Of a stretch of 14,605 nucleotides of DNA, positions 1 through 6,991 are shown piece after piece (position 1 is the first letter of the stretch; every line of letters begins with the position of its first letter). The stretch covers positions 1 through 14,605 of the forward strand of contig DGHF01000192.1 of assembly GCA_002392545.1 (NCBI GenBank), given 5' to 3'. Position numbers and translations under genes: made by a program. Source of the DNA: Ruminococcus sp. UBA3855. GTDB taxonomy: Bacteria; Bacillota; Clostridia; Oscillospirales; Ruminococcaceae. The notes under the pieces were generated by a model. It saw nothing but the letters and a program-made list of their open reading frames with translations. It did not search any database and had not been told where the DNA came from.

Positions 1-85
1 CAAAATGTCCGGTAAATACGATATACTCAGCCGAAAACAGGGGGATATTTCCATAGCAAAATATATTTGAGTGGCAGTCTCTCCG

Positions 86-148
86 AAAACCTCTCCCCAT
101 GAGAAGAGGTCTCCGCAAAGACCGCAGGGACGGCGGTAAACCACCGCC
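86..148 (-). terminator. Candidate hairpin terminator region after bsaA
   Basis: Reading downstream of bsaA on the minus strand, a GC-rich hairpin (arms GGCGGT at 132-137 and ACCGCC at 143-148, 5-nt loop) begins 24 nt after the stop but has no T-run. A second hairpin follows at 90-109 (CCTCT paired with AGAGG, extendable by C-G and G-U pairs) and is directly followed by TTTT (86-89 on the plus strand). Together they could end the sipW-bsaA transcript. The T-run is short, so this is tentative. The rest of 1-171 shows no gene I can support. Confidence 0.35.
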
Positions 149-171
149 CCACGGAATTATGTTTATTTAAA

Positions 172-1812
172 TTAGCTTGTTGCTTTACTCCAAGTAATTG
201 TTGCAATTTCAGCCGGATTTGTAGCACCCATAGTTGCGGTAGCAGTTGTAATCTCAGTATTTACTGCTGGACTACTAACAACAGACCACGCTTCTGTAGC
301 AGGAGTAATCTGTTCAATACCAGCTTCGTCCATAGTAACCTGAATAGATTCGAGGAATACATTAAGGTCAAAGTCAAACGCAAGATAAGCACCGTTCTTT
401 GTATTCTTAGAAAGTTCTACGCTGTCAACAAGTTTAGTTGTAGTATCGCCAGATTCTACATCATTGTTGTAGTAGAATGTTGTGAGGTGATTGTCGGCAT
501 TGGCAGCATAGATTGCTGTCCATGCTTCAGCGGCATCACTAATATTTGCAAGAGCAACATTGATTACAATATCATCAGCCGTGTAATCTGTAGTTACGCC
601 TTCAACAGTTTCAGTACCTGTTTTACCATCAGCCCCCTTATAAGTAACTGTAAAGTAACCATTCTTTTCTAAGTCGGTTTCTTTAGTACTATCAGGTGCA
701 TGATACTTCCAAATCAAATTTGTATCTCCTGTGCCTGTGTCAATTACCTTTTCAGTAGCAGTATACAGATAAACTTTCTGCCCACTTGCAATAGTTACAG
801 GCAAAACTTGGTCTTTACTCGGCTCTGCTGTGCTGTTGTCATTGATAACGCCAGACGGAAGAACATAGTCAGACTCACCGTTTGCGCCTGTGCCGGTATG
901 CAGTGCAAAATACTGTTCAGAAACACCACCAGAAGCAGGAACATAATAGTAACCGCTGTACTCATAAGTATTTGCAGTGCCGTCAGCAGTTTCCTTTACA
1001 TTTCTGCGGAAGAGGTAAAGACCCTCTGTTTCGGGCTGGAATGTAGAAGCATCAATTGCACCATAGTATGCTTTATTACTATTGGACGAAATAGCAGCAG
1101 AAATACCAGTTGCTCCATACGTACCTACAACAGTATCTTTTGCTATATTTGTTACTGTTCCGGTAGCATCAGCATCACCTGTATAGGTTTTCATTTCAGT
1201 AGCCTGTTCCAGTTTCCAACTAAACTTAGCATCTGTAGGAGCATAAACCAACACACCGCCAGCCATCATAGACTGCACCTCGCTGAATGTAGCAGGAGAA
1301 TTAGTTTCTTCATCCGTTGCTGTAGCGTGACTAGCATCTTTATCATTATCAATCTTCTTTGTGCTGAGGGTTCTGTAATAAACAGGTTTGCCATCAGTTG
1401 TTTTCTGCCATGTCAAACCAAGGGCAAGCATATCTTTATCAGTAACAGCAGTAAGGTCACCTGTTAAACTTGCACTTGCTGGTTTAACAGCCTCTTTCAT
1501 ATTTGCAGCTGTGGTTTCTTCATTGAGCAGTCTCATCTGACCGCCGAGCCACATTCTTACGAACGCATCCACGTTACCCGTATTGACAGCGGAAACGTCC
1601 TTATTGATTTTCTGCCCAGGAAGCCAGTTTTCTGGTGGCTGGAAATCTTCGGCGATGCTTACATCATAGTTTGCACTTGCACTCAGACGGTTCGTTACCT
1701 CATCTTCACTTGTGAACCATGCGAATGTCGAGCCGGCAACAATGACAGCAGCTGTGCAGAGCGCACCAACAAGCGCACGTCTTTCACGGGCATTTTTTTT
1801 CCTCTTTGTCAT
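172..1812 (-). CDS. BsaA/TasA-like SipW-dependent exported matrix protein
   Basis: A 546-residue secreted protein, probably a biofilm-matrix or fibre component handled by the adjacent SipW peptidase. The N-terminus is a SipW-cognate signal: basic residues 3-12, a hydrophobic stretch about 13-30, then the hallmark GSTFAWFT segment with cleavage most likely after Ala31, followed by EDEVTNRL. Residues about 63-90 (NWLPGQKINKDVSAVNTGNVDAFVRMWLGG region) match the conserved start of the mature domain in BsaA/CPF_0494-type proteins. The rest is Thr/Ala/Asp-rich with no cysteine seen in the mature part. ATG at 1812 is chosen because AAAGGAG lies 8 nt upstream; the in-frame GTG at 1821 overlaps that site. 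At 546 residues it is much longer than TasA (about 260). It sits 140 nt downstream of sipW, separated by a hairpin array. The family call is strong; the exact role (fibre, adhesin or matrix) is inference. Confidence 0.85.
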   Translation of the reverse strand: MTKRKKNARERRALVGALCTAAVIVAGSTFAWFTSEDEVTNRLSASANYDVSIAEDFQPPENWLPGQKINKDVSAVNTGNVDAFVRMWLGGQMRLLNEETTAANMKEAVKPASASLTGDLTAVTDKDMLALGLTWQKTTDGKPVYYRTLSTKKIDNDKDASHATATDEETNSPATFSEVQSMMAGGVLVYAPTDAKFSWKLEQATEMKTYTGDADATGTVTNIAKDTVVGTYGATGISAAISSNSNKAYYGAIDASTFQPETEGLYLFRRNVKETADGTANTYEYSGYYYVPASGGVSEQYFALHTGTGANGESDYVLPSGVINDNSTAEPSKDQVLPVTIASGQKVYLYTATEKVIDTGTGDTNLIWKYHAPDSTKETDLEKNGYFTVTYKGADGKTGTETVEGVTTDYTADDIVINVALANISDAAEAWTAIYAANADNHLTTFYYNNDVESGDTTTKLVDSVELSKNTKNGAYLAFDFDLNVFLESIQVTMDEAGIEQITPATEAWSVVSSPAVNTEITTATATMGATNPAEIATITWSKATS

Positions 1813-1837
1813 ATCAAACACTCCTTTGTATCAAAAT

Positions 1838-1973
1838 TTGCAGTTTTCACCAGACTGCAACTCTGAAGCAGGGCAGGGCAGTTTCACCCGACTGCCAGAC
1901 CCACTGTCCGCAGACTCACCAGCCAGCGGACATTCATTCCATTTGGTAATTCTCAGCCGTTCACTGGTGGCTG
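1838..1973 (-). promoter_or_regulatory. Tandem hairpin array in the bsaA 5' leader
   Basis: On the minus-strand RNA, four successive stem-loops lie between the end of sipW and the bsaA ribosome binding site. Hairpin A (1954-1973, 5 bp, overlaps the sipW stop) has loop ACCAGUGAAC. Hairpin B (1905-1932) has a 7-bp stem UGUCCGC/GCGGACA, a U-U mismatch, 3 more pairs and loop UGGUGA. Hairpin C (1877-1896) has a 6-bp stem GGCAGU/ACUGCC and loop CGGGUGAA. Hairpin D (1838-1860) has a 7-bp stem UUGCAGU/ACUGCAA and loop CUGGUGAAA. B, C and D all expose (U/G)GGUGA. None is followed by a long U-run, so these are not ordinary terminators. Possible roles are binding of a protein or RNA, or protection of the bsaA message after cleavage. 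The structures are read directly; the function is unknown. Confidence 0.6.
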
Positions 1974-2561
1974 GGAATTTTGTGGTTCTTCCTCCTCTTC
2001 CTCTCCGCCGAGGTATGTACTCATCAGCTTAAAGAAGACGAACACAAGAATAATCAGCGGAACAACGAAATACCAGCGCATTTGCAGGAAACGCACCACA
2101 AGCCCAAGTTTCGGAATGGCAAGTGATACAGTGCCAATGACACGGTTTTCGTCAATTAAAAAAGAGTCTTCTGCGTTGTTGGCATCACCCTTTGTCCGGA
2201 AGCATGTCACGCCTGTTCCCTCATAATTGGGGATTTTTTCGGTGACACGGTGCGTCAGGTAAGCTTCACTGTCGCTGGACGGATTAAAGGTGATAGCATC
2301 GCCCACGTTAATTTGTTCAGCCTTGGCAAGCTTGACAATCACCATATCACCAGTTACAAAAGCTGGTTTCATGGAGTCCGTCAAAACCGTGTAATAGCGG
2401 TAGCCGAACAGGGACTTTGTGGGGCTTTGGTTCGCTGCGAATAACAATGCACCTATCACAATGGCGATTGACAGAAGATACACAAAAACCTGTCTTACAA
2501 CCATTAGCACACGATATCCCGACGACGTACTTTCCTCATCTTGATTTGTTTGACTGCTCAA
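1953..2561 (-). CDS. sipW: SipW-type (ER-type) signal peptidase I
   Basis: A membrane-anchored serine protease that removes signal peptides from SipW-class substrates, here presumably the BsaA-like protein encoded next. Features, numbered from a GTG start at 2573: a hydrophobic segment 29-47; the catalytic Ser67 in TDSMKP; His108 in YLTHRV where bacterial-type enzymes carry Lys, which marks the ER/archaeal/SipW subtype; a GDANN box at 129-133; a second membrane segment about 166-184; and an acidic tail (EEEEEE). Start choice is uncertain. The AGGAGG site directly abuts GTG 2573, too close to serve it, whereas TTG at 2561 lies 11 nt downstream and is preferred here (202 residues). A 7-codon frame (ATG at 2581) ends in TGA overlapping that TTG. 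It is the first gene of a two-gene unit behind the promoter at 2621-2649. Confidence 0.88.
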   Translation of the reverse strand: MSSQTNQDEESTSSGYRVLMVVRQVFVYLLSIAIVIGALLFAANQSPTKSLFGYRYYTVLTDSMKPAFVTGDMVIVKLAKAEQINVGDAITFNPSSDSEAYLTHRVTEKIPNYEGTGVTCFRTKGDANNAEDSFLIDENRVIGTVSLAIPKLGLVVRFLQMRWYFVVPLIILVFVFFKLMSTYLGGEEEEEEPQNSQPPVNG

Positions 2562-2620
2562 ATCAGGCGACACCTCCTCATAATGTCAGGTAAGAACCAC
2601 TTTTTTCAGCTTATAATACT

Positions 2621-2649
2621 ATCATACAGCATTCTTGTGAAAAAAGCAA
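2621..2649 (-). promoter_or_regulatory. Sigma-A-type promoter for sipW-bsaA
   Basis: On the minus strand TTGCTT (2644-2649) and TATGAT (2621-2626) are separated by exactly 17 bp. The predicted RNA start is about 35-45 nt upstream of the sipW start, leaving a short leader. Confidence 0.7.
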
Positions 2650-2668
2650 GTCTTTTCAGAATTTTAAT

Positions 2669-2695
2669 AAAAAATTGATTAGTTTAAACAATTTT
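2669..2695 (-). terminator. AT-rich inverted repeat, possible weak terminator or operator
   Basis: Arms AAAATTG (2671-2677) and CAATTTT (2689-2695) flank an 11-nt loop. On the minus strand the second arm runs into TTTTTT, so it may weakly end the upstream galK-galE transcript before the sipW promoter. It also lies just upstream of the sipW -35, where an activator could bind. The stem is almost all A-T, so either role is tentative. Confidence 0.25.
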
Positions 2696-2803
2696 AATGC
2701 CATTATTTGTGCAATCTGCCAAAAATCAACCGACTAAAAAAGAATTTGACATACTTTATTCACAAATTATACAAAAAATCAGCGACATCTTAGAACAGGG
2801 GGA

Positions 2804-3292
2804 CTATTCGGTAATATCCACATCACCGAACCGGAAACGGATAAAATTTGTTCCCTGATAAGTGAGAGCCCCCCTTTGCTTGAAGGGGATTTCCTTAAAC
2901 ACGGCACGGCTAGTCACAAGGCGGATAGGTTCGCCCTCTTCTGTTTCGAAGACCAGCTCAAAATAGGGGTCATAGATAAATGTACGTCCTGCGCTGTTGA
3001 CGACTCTCCGCCGTTCGTCCACCTTCTGAACAAGAACAACTGTTTGCGTGACAGGCTTATCACTTTGAAAGCGAACAACGGAGCGGATTCTTTGTTTTCG
3101 GGCATTTTCTCTTGCTTTTTTTCCGCTTTTGGTTTTAGGGTCAGGGCGGAATCGTCTTTCGGAGTCTTCTTCATAGAAGAAGCGGAAATAATCACGGATT
3201 TCGGGATTTTTCCCGCCCAAAATGACCGCCACTCCCAAAAAAACTGCAACAAAGACAAGAATGAACAGAAATGAGATGAAATAATCAAGCAT
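2804..3292 (-). CDS. DUF2500-like small membrane protein
   Basis: A 162-residue protein of unknown function. Residues about 4-27 form one transmembrane segment (FISFLFILVFVAVFLGVAVIL), followed by a strongly basic linker (about 50-72) and a C-terminal beta-rich domain. The ending, with a Phe-Glu-x-Glu-Glu-Gly strand and then RGALTYQGTNFIRFRF, resembles DUF2500 proteins, whose conserved tail reads roughly G-x-L-T-[FY]-Q-G-T-x-[FY]-x-x-F; this is recognised by eye. ATG 3292 is preceded by GGAAGGA at about 9 nt. The gene begins 19 nt after the galE stop, so it is probably co-transcribed with galK-galE. The soluble domain should be cytoplasmic or extracytoplasmic depending on orientation; the basic linker favours the cytoplasm by the positive-inside rule. 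Confidence 0.7.
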   Translation of the reverse strand: MLDYFISFLFILVFVAVFLGVAVILGGKNPEIRDYFRFFYEEDSERRFRPDPKTKSGKKARENARKQRIRSVVRFQSDKPVTQTVVLVQKVDERRRVVNSAGRTFIYDPYFELVFETEEGEPIRLVTSRAVFKEIPFKQRGALTYQGTNFIRFRFGDVDITE

Positions 3293-3311
3293 TCTGTATC
3301 ATCCTTCCGGA

Positions 3312-4322
3312 TTAAAGCCCATTTGGATTTTGTTGCATAAATCTCCAGCTATCCTCGCACATTGTTTCGAGGGTTTCGTGCGCTTCCCAACCCAGCAATT
3401 CCTTGGCACGGCTTGCATTGGCATAAGAAGAAGCAATATCACCGGCTCTTCTGGGGGCAATGCGGTAGGGAATGTCATGACCGCAGGCTTTACTATAAGC
3501 TTTCACCATTTCGAGAACAGAAATTCCGTTTCCAGTTCCGAGGTTAATTGGGATAAAGCCCTTGTGTTCCTTAGCATATGCAATTGCACAAACATGACCC
3601 TTTGCAAGGTCAACCACATGGATATAATCACGAACGCCTGTTCCGTCTGGGGTGTCATAGTCGTCACCGAAGACAGAGAGTTGCTGTAATTTCCCGACAG
3701 CGACCTGACCGATATAGGGGAGGAGGTTGTTCGGAATGCCGTTAGGGTCTTCACCAATCAAACCGCTTTTATGTGCGCCGATGGGATTAAAGTAACGAAG
3801 TGCAACAACACGAAATTCAGGGTCAGCGTTGCAGATGTCATGAAGAATCTGTTCAATCATGACTTTGGTATATCCATAGGGATTTGTAGCACTTGTGGGC
3901 ATATCCTCCACATAGGGAACGGGGTTATTCATGCCGTAAACAGTCGCAGAGGAGGAAAATACAAATGTCTTGCACCCAAATTCACGCATGACCTTTAATA
4001 ATACAAACGTACCATTCAGGTTGTTTTCGTAATATTCAAGCGGTTTCTCAACAGATTCCCCGACAGCTTTCAGACCGGCAAAATGCACAACTGCATCAAT
4101 CGGCTGTTCCTCAAAAATTTTTCTGACAGCCGTCTCATCACGCATATCAGCTTTGTAGAAAGTGACCGTTTTTCCTGTGATTTTCTCAATTCTGCGGATG
4201 GCTTCTTCTTTGGAGTTGCTGAGGTTATCAAGAACAACAATTTCATAGCCTGCATCAAGAAATTCTACGCAGGTATGACTGCCGATAAACCCAGCACCGC
4301 CAGTGACTAAAATTTTTCCCAT
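3312..4322 (-). CDS. galE: UDP-glucose 4-epimerase
   Basis: A cytoplasmic NAD-dependent short-chain dehydrogenase that interconverts UDP-galactose and UDP-glucose (Leloir pathway, and a precursor source for surface polysaccharides). With the ATG at 4322 it is 336 residues, close to the usual 338. The N-terminal Rossmann motif GGAGFIGSH lies at 8-16, followed by LDNLSNS at 31-37. The FSSSATVYG motif holds Ser124, and Tyr149-x-x-x-Lys153 in NPYGYTK is the catalytic pair; these positions match the E. coli enzyme. RYFNPIGAH and the C-terminal substrate domain are intact. The start is set by AAAGGAG 10 nt upstream; an in-frame extension to 4358 has no ribosome site and would overlap galK. It sits 32 nt after galK and 19 nt before the DUF2500-like gene. 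Confidence 0.95.
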   Translation of the reverse strand: MGKILVTGGAGFIGSHTCVEFLDAGYEIVVLDNLSNSKEEAIRRIEKITGKTVTFYKADMRDETAVRKIFEEQPIDAVVHFAGLKAVGESVEKPLEYYENNLNGTFVLLKVMREFGCKTFVFSSSATVYGMNNPVPYVEDMPTSATNPYGYTKVMIEQILHDICNADPEFRVVALRYFNPIGAHKSGLIGEDPNGIPNNLLPYIGQVAVGKLQQLSVFGDDYDTPDGTGVRDYIHVVDLAKGHVCAIAYAKEHKGFIPINLGTGNGISVLEMVKAYSKACGHDIPYRIAPRRAGDIASSYANASRAKELLGWEAHETLETMCEDSWRFMQQNPNGL

Positions 4323-4354
4323 AGTCTCATGTCTCCTTTTTGATTTTTTATATA

Positions 4355-5644
4355 TCACACCTGACAGGTCAGTACAAGACCGCCAACAGGGCGAATTTTT
4401 AAGATATGACAGTGATTTTCACCAAGAACGGCTTCCACCTGTTCTTTGAAAGAATCCAGTTCGTCAAGCGGTACATATGCCTGAACTGTTCCGGCGAAAC
4501 CTCCGCCATGCACACGCACAGCACCACGACCGCCCAGCAATTCCGTACAAAGTGCAATTGTCAGGGCAACTTCCTGATGTTCAGGTTCTGTATAGGTGCT
4601 GATATTTTGCAGGTACTGGAATGATGACGAGCCGGAATCACGAATTTCTTTCAGATACTGTTCAAAATAGCCGTTCTGTAAGGAATGCACCGCACGGATA
4701 ACACGTTTATCCTCTCTGAAAAAGTGTAGTGCACGCAGGACAGCTCTGTCACCGCAAATTTCACGGATTTGGGGAATTTTCGCCAAGAAGTCAGCTTTTT
4801 TGACTTCTGAAAGCAGATTTTTTCCGAAGACGGAAGCAACTTTTTTCATTTCCGCCGGAATGGAAGCATAAGCATCCGTGAGGTCAGAGTGGTCTGCATT
4901 GCTGTCGAGGATACAAAGTGCATAGCCCTCTTTTGCAAGGCTGACGGAAGTTTTTTCAATGACAGGCTCATCATCCTTGAAATCAATGGCAATCACACCG
5001 CCCACAGAACACGCTAACTGGTCTTCCAGTCCGCAGGGTTTTCCGAAATAGAAATTTTCTGCATACTGCCCAATTTGTGCAATCTGGACAGGAGTAAAAG
5101 CCCCCTCAGCAAAAAAGCTGTTGCAGATATTTCCCACAAGTACTTCAAATGATGCCGAAGACGAAAGCCCAGACCCACGCAGTACATTCGAAGTCGTGAA
5201 TGCATCAAAACCGCTGACCGGATAGCCTAAATCCTCGAAACGTGCAGAAATTCCCCGAAGCAATGCAGAGGAGCTGTTGAACTCGTCCGGCTGAGGGGTC
5301 AAATCAGAAAGTTCCACGGAATCCATGAGCATACCCTCTGATTTGAGACGGATTTTTCCGTTGTCTCTCTTGGTGGCGACTGCGATAATGTCAAGGTTGA
5401 CACTTCCAGCAAGGACGTGACCGCCCTGATGGTCAGTATGGTTTCCGCAAAGTTCCGTTCTTCCCGCAGAAGAAAACAGCATAATTTCACCGTCTGTTCC
5501 GAATTCCTGCCCGAACATTTTCACAGCATCCACAAAACGCTGACGATAGGGAGCAAGCTCATCCTGATTGCAGACATACATTTTTTGCAAACATTCATCA
5601 TATGCACCGTTAAGCAGTGCCTGAATTGTCTCTTTTTGATTCAT
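4355..5644 (-). CDS. galK: Galactokinase (GHMP family)
   Basis: Phosphorylates galactose to galactose-1-phosphate in the cytoplasm, the first Leloir step. It has 429 residues from ATG 5644 (AAGGAG 8 nt upstream), longer than E. coli GalK (about 380). Motifs in order: galactokinase signature GRTELCGNHTDHQGGHVL (61-78); the GHMP ATP loop RGSGLSSSASFEV (about 156-168); GLEDQLACSVGG with the catalytic-base Asp208; and the C-terminal GHMP motif RVHGGGFAGT. Two positions differ from the classical enzyme: Asn replaces Glu in the GEHTDY part of the signature, and Glu replaces Met before the catalytic DQ. This variant form suggests a clostridial galactokinase subgroup, and substrate preference could differ. 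First gene of galK-galE-DUF2500; no galT is adjacent, so the uridylyltransferase must be elsewhere or be replaced. Confidence 0.9.
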   Translation of the reverse strand: MNQKETIQALLNGAYDECLQKMYVCNQDELAPYRQRFVDAVKMFGQEFGTDGEIMLFSSAGRTELCGNHTDHQGGHVLAGSVNLDIIAVATKRDNGKIRLKSEGMLMDSVELSDLTPQPDEFNSSSALLRGISARFEDLGYPVSGFDAFTTSNVLRGSGLSSSASFEVLVGNICNSFFAEGAFTPVQIAQIGQYAENFYFGKPCGLEDQLACSVGGVIAIDFKDDEPVIEKTSVSLAKEGYALCILDSNADHSDLTDAYASIPAEMKKVASVFGKNLLSEVKKADFLAKIPQIREICGDRAVLRALHFFREDKRVIRAVHSLQNGYFEQYLKEIRDSGSSSFQYLQNISTYTEPEHQEVALTIALCTELLGGRGAVRVHGGGFAGTVQAYVPLDELDSFKEQVEAVLGENHCHILKIRPVGGLVLTCQV

Positions 5645-5691
5645 GATATGAACTCCTTGTTTCATCGATACTAAAAATATCCTATATAATA

Positions 5692-5720
5692 AGTATAGGC
5701 TGTCTGAAAGATTTTTGCAA
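5692..5720 (-). promoter_or_regulatory. Sigma-A-type promoter for galK-galE
   Basis: On the minus strand TTGCAA (5715-5720) and TATACT (5692-5697) have a 17-bp spacer, about 50 nt upstream of the galK start. It is divergent from the promoter of the leucine-rich-repeat gene about 125 bp away. Confidence 0.7.
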
Positions 5721-5844
5721 GCCTTTTTTGCAAATTTTTTTGACTTTCAGAGCATTTCAGCATTTCCGCCAAAAAAATACAACAATCACGAAATACTTCT
5801 TGTTTTTTGGTACATAGAATACAGAACAAATTTCAGCAAAAATA

Positions 5845-5873
5845 TTGACCTTTCCGGAATTTTGTGGTATAAT
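5845..5873 (+). promoter_or_regulatory. Sigma-A-type promoter for the LRR gene
   Basis: TTGACC (5845-5850) and a perfect TATAAT (5868-5873) with a 17-bp spacer lie about 37 nt upstream of the ribosome binding site region. It is the closest match to the sigma-A consensus in the window. Confidence 0.75.
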
Positions 5874-5916
5874 GTCAGTAATGAGACCGATTTTTTCAAA
5901 AAGGGAGGTGAATGTG

Positions 5917-6945
5917 ATGGGATTTGTTGTTGAAAATGGGGTTTTGAAGAAATTCCGACCGTCATTATTTCAGAAAAAAGCCGTCATTCCTGATGGGGTC
6001 ACAGTGATTGGAGAATGTGCATTTGGTGGCTGTACAGGGCTGAGAGAAGTGGAAATTCCGGAAAGTGTTCAGGTGATTGAACCCTATGCATTTGTAAGGT
6101 GCAAATCATTGGAGACAATACAAATTCCGAAAGGGGTTCGGAAAATTTGCACCCATGCATTTCTTGGCTGTTTGAAAATGCGTTCTGTACAGATGATTGG
6201 TGGCGGAGAAGTGGAATGCAATGCCTTTGATGGCTGTGGCATAATGGTAATGACAATGACAGAGAATGTCAGATTTGTAGGGAGAGAACCCCTGAAAAAA
6301 TGCTATTCTTTAGGATTGGTGAATATTTTTCCGGCTGATGATGAAGTTTTCAAATCATATCATTTCAGCAATTTCGAATTAGGTGATTATGATTTTCTGG
6401 AATTACGTGAGACAGATTTGAAAAGCAAGGGAACAACGATTTCTGAAATGATTTCCATTATTTCAAATCGGCTTGTGCCGACGGAAGCCGTATTTGGGGC
6501 AAAACAGCGGATATTCATGGATTTCGTGTGCATGACCAGAAATCAGGAAGCCCTAAAAAATTTCGAAAAATATGATGCTTCTTTTTTCTTTCCCCTGATT
6601 GACGAAGAAAATATGAAATACCTGAAAGTGGTTTTCAATTGTCGGTATGTTGAATTTCCTAGGGAATGCATCAAAACTCTGGAAATGTACGCAAGGGAAC
6701 ACGAAAACAGAGGCGGAAGTTCTCAGCCTCTGAATTTGTTGCTCTGGTACAAGGGGAGACATGGCTATTATGACGAACTGCCTGATTCTTTAAGACAGAG
6801 GAGAAACATACTGGAGCAGTTCCCAGCCATCGGGGAGCTGTTAGAGCAGTTCAATATTCCGGATAATTCCGTAACAGTGGAAGACAGAAAAGAACGCAAA
6901 AAGAAAGTCGTGAATATGATTGTTGAAAAACCGTATGGATGGTAA
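5917..6945 (+). CDS. Cytoplasmic BspA-type leucine-rich-repeat protein
   Basis: A 342-residue protein. Residues about 20-135 hold four to five BspA-like (LRR_5) repeats of the form V-I-x-x-x-A-F-x-x-C-x-x-L-x-x-V-x-I-P, for example GECAFGGCTGLREVEIPESV and EPYAFVRCKSLETIQIPKGV. The remaining two thirds is a mixed helical region I cannot assign; its short helix pairs recall ankyrin-type folds. It ends in a basic stretch (RKERKKK). No signal peptide or anchor is visible, so unlike many BspA-type proteins it is probably intracellular. ATG 5917 is chosen because GGGAGG lies 8 nt upstream; the longer in-frame extension to 5845 would start inside the promoter. It is monocistronic, with its own promoter and terminator. 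LRRs usually bind proteins; the partner is unknown. Confidence 0.8.
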   Translation: MGFVVENGVLKKFRPSLFQKKAVIPDGVTVIGECAFGGCTGLREVEIPESVQVIEPYAFVRCKSLETIQIPKGVRKICTHAFLGCLKMRSVQMIGGGEVECNAFDGCGIMVMTMTENVRFVGREPLKKCYSLGLVNIFPADDEVFKSYHFSNFELGDYDFLELRETDLKSKGTTISEMISIISNRLVPTEAVFGAKQRIFMDFVCMTRNQEALKNFEKYDASFFFPLIDEENMKYLKVVFNCRYVEFPRECIKTLEMYAREHENRGGSSQPLNLLLWYKGRHGYYDELPDSLRQRRNILEQFPAIGELLEQFNIPDNSVTVEDRKERKKKVVNMIVEKPYGW

Positions 6946-6952
6946 TACAATG

Positions 6953-6984
6953 AAAACACCGCCTTTTTGAGGGGCGGTGTTTTT
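6953..6984. terminator. Bidirectional intrinsic terminator between LRR gene and glgB
   Basis: An 11-bp stem AAAACACCGCC/GGCGGTGTTTT with a short loop is flanked by T-runs on both strands. It begins 8 nt after the LRR stop and 8 nt beyond the glgB stop on the other strand, so it can end both convergent transcripts. Confidence 0.92.
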
Positions 6985-6991
6985 GCTTGAA

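Noticed and set aside
27..227. 66-codon minus-strand frame over the end of bsaA and the region downstream
   Set aside because: It overlaps the bsaA 3' end out of frame, runs through hairpin sequence and shows no ribosome site.
700..1467. 255-codon plus-strand frame rich in Cys, Ile and Ser
   Set aside because: Antisense shadow of bsaA; the composition is what the reverse of a Thr/Ala/Asp-rich gene gives, and no ribosome site precedes it.
1838..1973. CsrA-type binding sites or a known riboswitch in the hairpin array
   Set aside because: The loops carry GGUGA, not the A-N-GGA of CsrA sites, and the layout fits no riboswitch class I recognise.
2876..3274. 132-codon plus-strand frame downstream of the 2746-2773 promoter-like element
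   Set aside because: Fully antisense to the DUF2500-like gene, which has family features and a ribosome site; the frame has neither.
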